The notes under the pieces: model-generated | The model's database searches: none | What the model was told of the DNA's origin: nothing | Seen by the model: only the letters and a program-made list of their open reading frames with translations | Origin: an uncultured Christensenella sp. | GTDB taxonomy: Bacteria; Bacillota; Clostridia; Christensenellales; Borkfalkiaceae | Direction of reading: 5' to 3' | DNA length: 64,000 nucleotides | Assembly (NCBI GenBank): GCA_910583855.1 | Contig: CAJTYL010000003.1 | Span: forward strand, 62,001 to 126,000 | Program-made: the position numbers and the translations under genes | Part shown: positions 58,289-64,000 of the stretch, in pieces | How the letters are laid out: each line of letters opens with the position of its first letter | How positions within the stretch are numbered: position 1 is the stretch's first letter

Positions 58289-60853
58289 ATGGCACTTTCA
58301 AAGATGATGCAGCACTACTTTACCGTTAAGGAAAAGTATCCTGACTGCCTTATATTTTACAGACTTGGCGACTTTTACGAGATGTTTTTCGACGATGCGG
58401 TAAAGGCTTCGGAGCTTCTTGATTTGACGCTTACAGGCAGGGATTGCGGACTTGAAAAGCGGGCGCCCATGTGCGGCGTACCTTATCACGCCGTTGACGC
58501 GTATATAACCAAGCTCGTGCAGTGCGGGGAAAGGGTCGCCATATGCGAACAGCTTGAGGACGCTTCAAAAGCCAAAGGAATGGTTGCGCGCGACGTTGTT
58601 CGCGTAGTTACAGCGGGGACTCTTTCAAGCGAAAGTTTAAACGAGAAGACGAACAATTTCATATGCTGTGCGTGTAAAGAAGGCAATACCGCTGCAATCG
58701 CTTGGGCTGACGTTACAACGGGCGAGCTTTCGGCAACCGAGTTCTACGGTTCGGATTGCATAAAAAAATGCATAGCGCAAATGACCGTTTTAGATGTTAA
58801 GGAAGTAATATCCAACGATGAAATGTTGTTTGCCGTCAAAGATTTGCCGGAGATATCGCGAGGCATAATCCCTAAATTTTCAAGCTATCCCGCATGGGCG
58901 TTTGGGCATGTGACGGCGGAAAGGACGCTTTTAGAGCAATTTCATACGCAAACGCTTTCGATATATTCGATTTCTGACAAGAAGACAGCGGTATCCGCCG
59001 CAGGCGCACTCATCGAGTATTTAAAAGACACTCAAAAGCACGCACTTAAAAATATAACGGGCGTGTCGTACGTTTTGAGTGAAAAGTATATGCAGCTTGA
59101 TCCGACAGCGCTAAGAAATCTTGAAATTATTAAAACGCTGAACGAAGGTAGCAAATTCGGTTCTCTTCTATGGATTTTGGACAAGACCAAAACCCCTATG
59201 GGCGCAAGATTTTTAAATAACAGCATACTGTATCCGTTCTTCCAAAAAGAAGAAATAGACTATCGTCTCGACGGCGTTCAGGAGCTGTTTGACGCTTCCG
59301 TTGCAAGACTCGGAATCATTGATTTATTGAAAGAGATTAAAGATATAGAAAGGATTTCCGGCAAAATTGCGAACGGAACGGTCACGCCCAGAGACTGTCT
59401 TGCCCTTGCAAGCTCTCTTTCGGTGGTTCCGAACGTTAAGTTCAGCTTGTCCGGGTTCAATTCTAAAATTTTGAATAACGTTGCGGACGGGCTTATTGAT
59501 CTTTCAGCAGTTACGACGCTTCTTGAAAACGCTATTGACGATACACCGCCTACAAGCTTGAGAGAAGTCAAATACATAAAGAAAGGATATAACGCGCGTC
59601 TTGACGAACTGAGAAATATCGTTGAAAACGGTTCAAGCTTAGTCGGACAGATGGAATTAAGGGAGCGCGAAGCCACTGGCATAAAGAATTTAAGAATTAA
59701 CTATAACCGTGTTTTCGGGTATTATATCGAAGTAACGAAGTCAATGATAGACAAAGTGCCATTGAACTACCAGCGCAGACAGACGCTTGCAAATGCGGAG
59801 AGATTTACTACCGACGAGCTTAAAACGCTTGAAGAAAAAATTCTCACGTGCGGAGAATTGGTTTCGAAACTTGAAATCGAATTATACGAGCAGATAAAAT
59901 CCGTTCTTTTAGAATATATAGAAAAGATTAAGAAAATTTCCGCAGCGATAGCGCTTTTGGATTTGCTTGTTTCGTTTGCGGAAGTTGCAAAGACAAACAG
60001 ATACGTTCGTCCGAATATGGTCGAAAGCAGTCAACCGCTTATTATAAAAGACGGAAGACATCCCGTCGTTGAGATTATTTCAAAGGATAAATTTATCCCG
60101 AACGATACGCTTTTAGACAGTGGTGAAAACAGAACGATGATTATAACGGGTCCGAATATGGCGGGTAAAAGCACTTATATGCGCCAGACTGCGATTATAA
60201 CTATTATGGCGCATTTGGGGAGCTTCGTACCTGCAAAGTCGGCTCAAATTCCGCTTACCGACAGGGTATTTACCCGCGTTGGGGCAAGCGACAACTTAAT
60301 TTCCGACCAAAGCACGTTTATGGTAGAGATGATTGAAGTTGCCTCTATTATACAAAACGCAACTAAAAACAGTCTTTTAATACTTGACGAGGTCGGAAGA
60401 GGCACGTCCACGTACGACGGACTAAGCATAGCTTGGTCGGTAATTGAATATCTTACCGAAAATGTCGGTGCACGTACGATGTTCGCAACTCACTATCACG
60501 AGCTTACTGAACTTGAAAATACTATAGTCGGTATCAAAAATTACAAAATAGCCGTAAGAGAAATAAACGGAAGTATCGTTTTCTTGCGTAAAATTATGCG
60601 CGGCGGCGCAAACCGTAGCTTCGGAATAGAAGTTGCGTCGCTTGCCGGCGTGCCAGCAAAGGTAACGGAAAGGGCTAAGCAGATTTTAAAAATCGTAGAA
60701 AGCGGCGACAGAACGCGGATCGAAGAGGTTGAAGAATCTGCTGTCGAGCCTTCCGAAGTGGAAAACATTTTAAAAGACGTAGACTTGAACAATCTTTCGC
60801 CTATGCAAGCATTTATGCTTGTAAGCGACCTTGTCGAAAAGGTGAAGAAATGA
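58289..60853 (+). CDS. mutS: DNA mismatch repair protein MutS
   Basis: This mismatch sensor has 854 residues. The mismatch-contacting segment RLGDFYEMFFDDA lies near residue 26. The C-terminal ATPase has Walker A GPNMAGKSTYMRQ, Walker B LLILDEVGRGTSTYDG and the signature ATHYHELTEL. A helix-turn-helix dimer region with EVASLAGVPAKVTERA follows. It has an AAAGGA ribosome site and overlaps mutL by 4 bp. Confidence 0.98.
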   Translation: MALSKMMQHYFTVKEKYPDCLIFYRLGDFYEMFFDDAVKASELLDLTLTGRDCGLEKRAPMCGVPYHAVDAYITKLVQCGERVAICEQLEDASKAKGMVARDVVRVVTAGTLSSESLNEKTNNFICCACKEGNTAAIAWADVTTGELSATEFYGSDCIKKCIAQMTVLDVKEVISNDEMLFAVKDLPEISRGIIPKFSSYPAWAFGHVTAERTLLEQFHTQTLSIYSISDKKTAVSAAGALIEYLKDTQKHALKNITGVSYVLSEKYMQLDPTALRNLEIIKTLNEGSKFGSLLWILDKTKTPMGARFLNNSILYPFFQKEEIDYRLDGVQELFDASVARLGIIDLLKEIKDIERISGKIANGTVTPRDCLALASSLSVVPNVKFSLSGFNSKILNNVADGLIDLSAVTTLLENAIDDTPPTSLREVKYIKKGYNARLDELRNIVENGSSLVGQMELREREATGIKNLRINYNRVFGYYIEVTKSMIDKVPLNYQRRQTLANAERFTTDELKTLEEKILTCGELVSKLEIELYEQIKSVLLEYIEKIKKISAAIALLDLLVSFAEVAKTNRYVRPNMVESSQPLIIKDGRHPVVEIISKDKFIPNDTLLDSGENRTMIITGPNMAGKSTYMRQTAIITIMAHLGSFVPAKSAQIPLTDRVFTRVGASDNLISDQSTFMVEMIEVASIIQNATKNSLLILDEVGRGTSTYDGLSIAWSVIEYLTENVGARTMFATHYHELTELENTIVGIKNYKIAVREINGSIVFLRKIMRGGANRSFGIEVASLAGVPAKVTERAKQILKIVESGDRTRIEEVEESAVEPSEVENILKDVDLNNLSPMQAFMLVSDLVEKVKK

Positions 60854-62829
60854 GTAAGATAAATATTTTAGACCAAAGCGTTTATAACCGTATTGCAGCG
60901 GGAGAGGTCGTGGACAGACCATATTCCGCAGTGAAAGAGCTTGTCGAAAACAGTTTAGATGCAGGCGCAACGGATATTGAAATCTATATTGAAAACGGCG
61001 GAAAGCAGTTAATTAAAGTCGTCGATAACGGTTCGGGAATTGCCCGTGACGATTTAAAGTCGGCTTTTCTTCCTCATGCAACGAGTAAAATAGCTAACGT
61101 GGAGGACCTGGATAATATTCTTACGTTGGGGTTCAGGGGTGAAGCGCTTGCAAGCATTTCCTCGGTTGCAAAAGTCGAGATAATTTCGGTTACGGACGGC
61201 AACCCTGCGTATAAAATCGCCTGCAACGGGGGGCAAATCGGTGAAATTCTGCCTGCATCTTTGGGAAAAGGCTCGGTCATTACAGTTAATAATCTCTTTT
61301 TCAATACGCCTGTAAGGGCAAAATTTTTAAAAGACGAAAAAAAAGAAGAGGCGGATGTTACCAATTTTATCACGCGCTATATTCTCAGTAAGCCTTCGGT
61401 TTCTTTTAAATATTACGTTGACGGAAAACTCACGTTAAATTCATTCGGCGGCGGACTTGACGAGGCGGTTGCGCAGGTCTACGGCGCTAAAGTTTTGTCT
61501 CAGTGTTTTAAAATCGAAGCAGAAAAGAACGGAGTTAGAATTTACGGATTTATAGGCAACCAAAATTTTTTTAAACCGAACAGAACCTATCAAAGCACAT
61601 TTTTAAACGGAAGATATATCGTTAACAATACTATTGCAATGGCAATTAATCAAGCTTACTCAAGCTATATGATGAAGCGTCAGTTCCCGTTTTATGTTTT
61701 AAACGTTGACGTTCCGTCGGATATAGTTGACGTTAACGTACACCCCAGCAAGGCTGACGTGCGTTTTATCGATAATAAATTTATTTTCAAGACTGTTTAT
61801 TCTGTCGTTTCTTCCGTGCTCGACGGAACTGCGCGGGCGGCGGACTTCGTATTGAACGAGACGCGGTTGCCTGAAATCAAGTCTGAAACGGATGGCAATG
61901 GAAACGAAAATAAGATTTACTGTCAACAAGCTGAAAGTAGTGAAGATTTAGCTAAGATTTTACAGAAATACGATAAATCAAGCTCAGTTGAAGATGATAT
62001 AAAGGCTGCGGGAATTGAAATTGCCGCAACGTCACACATTGAGCAAAGCAAATTAAATCAAGAGCCGCAAAACGTTAGTTATTTTGACCCGTTGAAGGAT
62101 ATTTCGCTTTCTGAGCTTATCCCTAAACAACAAAGCAATACTATGTGCGTTACCGACGACACTATGCCGCCTAGCTTAAACGGAAATATTGCCGCTTACG
62201 AGGTTGAAAGCCGGTTATTTAATAAGAAAAAGGAAGAACAGCAAAAGATTGATTACGTTTCCTGCAAGTATAAAGGCAATCTTTTCAATACTTATTTAAT
62301 ATATGAAGTGACTGACACCGTCTACATTATTGACCAACACGCGGCACACGAAAGATTGATATACGACAGATTGAGGGAAAAGCTAGCTAAAAGAGACATT
62401 GCAAGGCAAGCGTTGCTCGTACCGTATATATTTACGGCTAATCCCGCCGAAGCTCGTTTTTTAGAAGAAAAACAGCCGCTTTTAAGGACTATGGGTTTCG
62501 GGATTGCGCCGTTCGGGTTTGAATCCTTCAGAATTGACGAGGTTCCAGTTGATTTGCAAGATATCAATATAAAAGAATTTTTTGACGATATTCTTGCCGA
62601 AGTCGACGGGCTGAAAGAAATAAAGATAGAGGACGTTTTAAAGGATAAAATCGCTATGACGGCGTGTAAACACGCGATAAAGGGCGGAATGCAGCTTACC
62701 GAAGGCGAAATTGACGCGCTTTTTAAACTTCTTGACGGCAATATGGGTTTAAAATGTCCGCACGGCAGACCTGTTTGCGTAACGCTTAAGAAAAAAGATA
62801 TCGAGAAAATGTTTAAAAGGATAGTTTAA
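60850..62829 (+). CDS. mutL: DNA mismatch repair protein MutL
   Basis: This partner of MutS has 659 residues. The N-terminal GHKL ATPase has VKELVENSLDAGA, DNGSGI and GFRGEALASI. The C-terminal domain carries the metal-binding endonuclease motifs of the non-E. coli type: DQHAAHERLIYD, ACKHAIKGG and CPHGRPV. MutL therefore probably nicks DNA itself and no MutH is needed. The last acidic position of the first motif is Asp rather than the common Glu. It overlaps miaA by one base. Confidence 0.97.
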   Translation: MSKINILDQSVYNRIAAGEVVDRPYSAVKELVENSLDAGATDIEIYIENGGKQLIKVVDNGSGIARDDLKSAFLPHATSKIANVEDLDNILTLGFRGEALASISSVAKVEIISVTDGNPAYKIACNGGQIGEILPASLGKGSVITVNNLFFNTPVRAKFLKDEKKEEADVTNFITRYILSKPSVSFKYYVDGKLTLNSFGGGLDEAVAQVYGAKVLSQCFKIEAEKNGVRIYGFIGNQNFFKPNRTYQSTFLNGRYIVNNTIAMAINQAYSSYMMKRQFPFYVLNVDVPSDIVDVNVHPSKADVRFIDNKFIFKTVYSVVSSVLDGTARAADFVLNETRLPEIKSETDGNGNENKIYCQQAESSEDLAKILQKYDKSSSVEDDIKAAGIEIAATSHIEQSKLNQEPQNVSYFDPLKDISLSELIPKQQSNTMCVTDDTMPPSLNGNIAAYEVESRLFNKKKEEQQKIDYVSCKYKGNLFNTYLIYEVTDTVYIIDQHAAHERLIYDRLREKLAKRDIARQALLVPYIFTANPAEARFLEEKQPLLRTMGFGIAPFGFESFRIDEVPVDLQDINIKEFFDDILAEVDGLKEIKIEDVLKDKIAMTACKHAIKGGMQLTEGEIDALFKLLDGNMGLKCPHGRPVCVTLKKKDIEKMFKRIV

Positions 62830-63740
62830 TGTCGCAAAAAGTTCTCGTTATCTGCGGTCCTACGGCTTCGGGTAAAACCCGACTTGCGGTAGACTGTGCG
62901 TTAAAATTTAATACTGAAATAATTTCAGCAGATTCCCAGCTTATTTATAAAGGACTTACAATCGGAACGGCGAAGCCCTCCGAAGAGGAGATGCGCGGCG
63001 TTAAGCACCATATGATAGACGTCGTTGAGCCGACGGAGTCCTTTAGCGTATCCGATTACAGCAAAATGGCTTTGCCAGTGCTCGAAAGTTTACATTTACA
63101 GGGCAAAATGCCGATAATTTGCGGCGGTACGGGATTTTATATAAATTCTTTGCTATTTGATTTCGGTTACGGGAATGCTGCTGCCGACGAAAGTATTAGA
63201 GAAAAATATGCGGAATTTTTAAAAAAGAATGGAAAAGACATGCTTTTCAAAAGATTGAAGGAAGTTGACCCCGAAACTGCGGAAAAACTTCATCCCAACG
63301 ACACTAAACGCGTTATTCGGGCTTTGGAGATATACGAGGTAAGCGGAAATAAAAAATCCGCCCAGACGGATGAACTTACTCCTAAATATGAATTTCTTGC
63401 AGTTGCAATAAATTATCCGAGAGAAGAACTTTATAATAGAATTGATAACCGCGTTGATGAAATGTTTAACGCAGGACTTGTTGAAGAAGTACAAAGGCTT
63501 TTAAAATACGGAGTTGACATTAATTGTCAAAGTATGCAAGCGATTGGGTACAAAGAAGTTGTTTCCGGGCTCAATAATAGTGATTTGCAAAGTACTATGT
63601 CAGACATAATTAAAAAAAATACGCGCCATTATGCAAAAAGACAGATTACTTTTTTCAAAAAAATGCCCAATTTGATGTGGCTTGACCCTAAAGACGCCAC
63701 GGCTGAAAAGGTAGCGGAGATTTTAAATGAACTTAATTGA
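62829..63740 (+). CDS. miaA: tRNA dimethylallyltransferase
   Basis: This enzyme adds the dimethylallyl group to A37 of tRNAs reading UNN codons, before MiaB acts. It has the P-loop GPTASGKTRLA, then ISADSQLIYKGLTIGTAKP, GGTGFYINSLL and the tRNA-binding MQAIGYKEV. At 303 residues it is of normal length. It overlaps the next gene by 14 bp. Confidence 0.97.
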   Translation: MSQKVLVICGPTASGKTRLAVDCALKFNTEIISADSQLIYKGLTIGTAKPSEEEMRGVKHHMIDVVEPTESFSVSDYSKMALPVLESLHLQGKMPIICGGTGFYINSLLFDFGYGNAAADESIREKYAEFLKKNGKDMLFKRLKEVDPETAEKLHPNDTKRVIRALEIYEVSGNKKSAQTDELTPKYEFLAVAINYPREELYNRIDNRVDEMFNAGLVEEVQRLLKYGVDINCQSMQAIGYKEVVSGLNNSDLQSTMSDIIKKNTRHYAKRQITFFKKMPNLMWLDPKDATAEKVAEILNELN

Positions 63741-64000
63741 AAAATGCGAGGGAAAGCTGAAAAATAAATTTAAATCCATAGACGATGTAGCTTATTACAA
63801 TCAGGTTAAGGTTTTAAACGCTTTTGAAGAGTATAAAATAGCTACCCGTCATTTTAACGGTACGACGGGCTACGGCTATGACGATGAGGGCAGGGACTGC
63901 CTTGGAAAACTGTACGCTAAAGCTTTCGGCGCCGAAAGCGGAATAGTTTCTCCTCATATGCTTTCGGGAACGCATGCTTTGACGGTTGCGCTTTTCGGGC
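63727..64000 (+). CDS. PLP-dependent methionine gamma-lyase family protein (YnbB-like), 3' end outside window
   Basis: From the ATG at 63727 the frame stays open to the window end (91 codons). The translation begins MNLIEKCEGKLKNKFKS and includes TTGYGYDDEGRDCLGKLYAKAFGAE and SPHMLSGTHALTVALFG. This matches the N-terminus of the aluminium-resistance/YnbB family, which is found next to miaA/hfq in Bacillota. Its substrate is not known. The catalytic lysine lies beyond the window. No hfq gene lies between it and miaA. Confidence 0.85.
   Translation, partial: MNLIEKCEGKLKNKFKSIDDVAYYNQVKVLNAFEEYKIATRHFNGTTGYGYDDEGRDCLGKLYAKAFGAESGIVSPHMLSGTHALTVALFG

Noticed and set aside
1..64000. CRISPR arrays, insertion sequences, prophage genes
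   Set aside because: No regularly spaced repeats, transposase or phage structural genes were seen on either strand.

Overview
The window is one 64 kb piece of a low-to-moderate GC Bacillota chromosome, most likely an uncultured gut-type member of the Clostridia. The evidence is the Bacillota gene order (mraZ-rsmH-ftsL-pbp-murE-mraY-murD-ftsW-murA-divIB-ftsA-ftsZ, then ftsK-rimO-pgsA-cinA-recA-rny, then miaB-mutS-mutL-miaA), SpoVG, RNase Y, a meso-DAP type MurE, strong AAGGAGG ribosome sites and many TTGACA-17-TATAAT promoters. Placement below class level is a guess. I see no insertion sequence, prophage or CRISPR array.

Layout. 1-4583 (minus strand): a polyamine-type ABC importer potABCD, running off the left edge, behind a strong promoter and a long structured leader ending in a terminator. 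4656-14524: tRNA-Ser, then mostly plus-strand accessory metabolism: a small membrane protein, a TfoX-domain protein, an amidohydrolase, glutamate dehydrogenase, an AEC carrier, a GH28 pectinase, a small kinase, and a TetR-regulated ABC exporter whose ATPase is frameshifted in a G9 tract. 14590-16411 (minus strand): a lipoprotein, tRNA-Arg, a decayed tRNA copy and rpsT. 16529-32616: murI and the division/cell-wall cluster with spoVG inside it on the opposite strand; murF and murG are missing and murC is displaced. 32981-43455: ftsK to rny. 43565-47060: small accessory genes, including a PadR-type regulator that carries a membrane domain. 47115-54653: carA and a CarB-DapF fusion behind an attenuator-like leader, then a cysteine desulfurase and thiI. 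54648-64000: a class A PBP on the minus strand, then miaB-mutS-mutL-miaA and the start of a PLP enzyme.

How the genes work together. The central block makes lipid-II precursors (MurI, MurA, MurC, MurD, MurE, MraY) and the division machinery (FtsL-like, SpoVD-like PBP, FtsW, DivIB, FtsA-like, FtsZ, FtsK). The next block is genome maintenance, RNA decay and tRNA/ribosome modification (RecA, MutS, MutL, RNase Y, RimO, MiaA, MiaB, ThiI with its sulfur donor).

The most unusual points are: a diaminopimelate-epimerase domain fused to the large subunit of carbamoyl-phosphate synthase and lacking one of the two catalytic cysteines; candidate regulatory leaders before potA, before carA and between tRNA-Arg and a lipoprotein gene; homopolymeric G tracts that break or displace reading frames in two genes; a membrane-anchored PadR regulator; and two small genes with near-identical upstream terminator/promoter modules.
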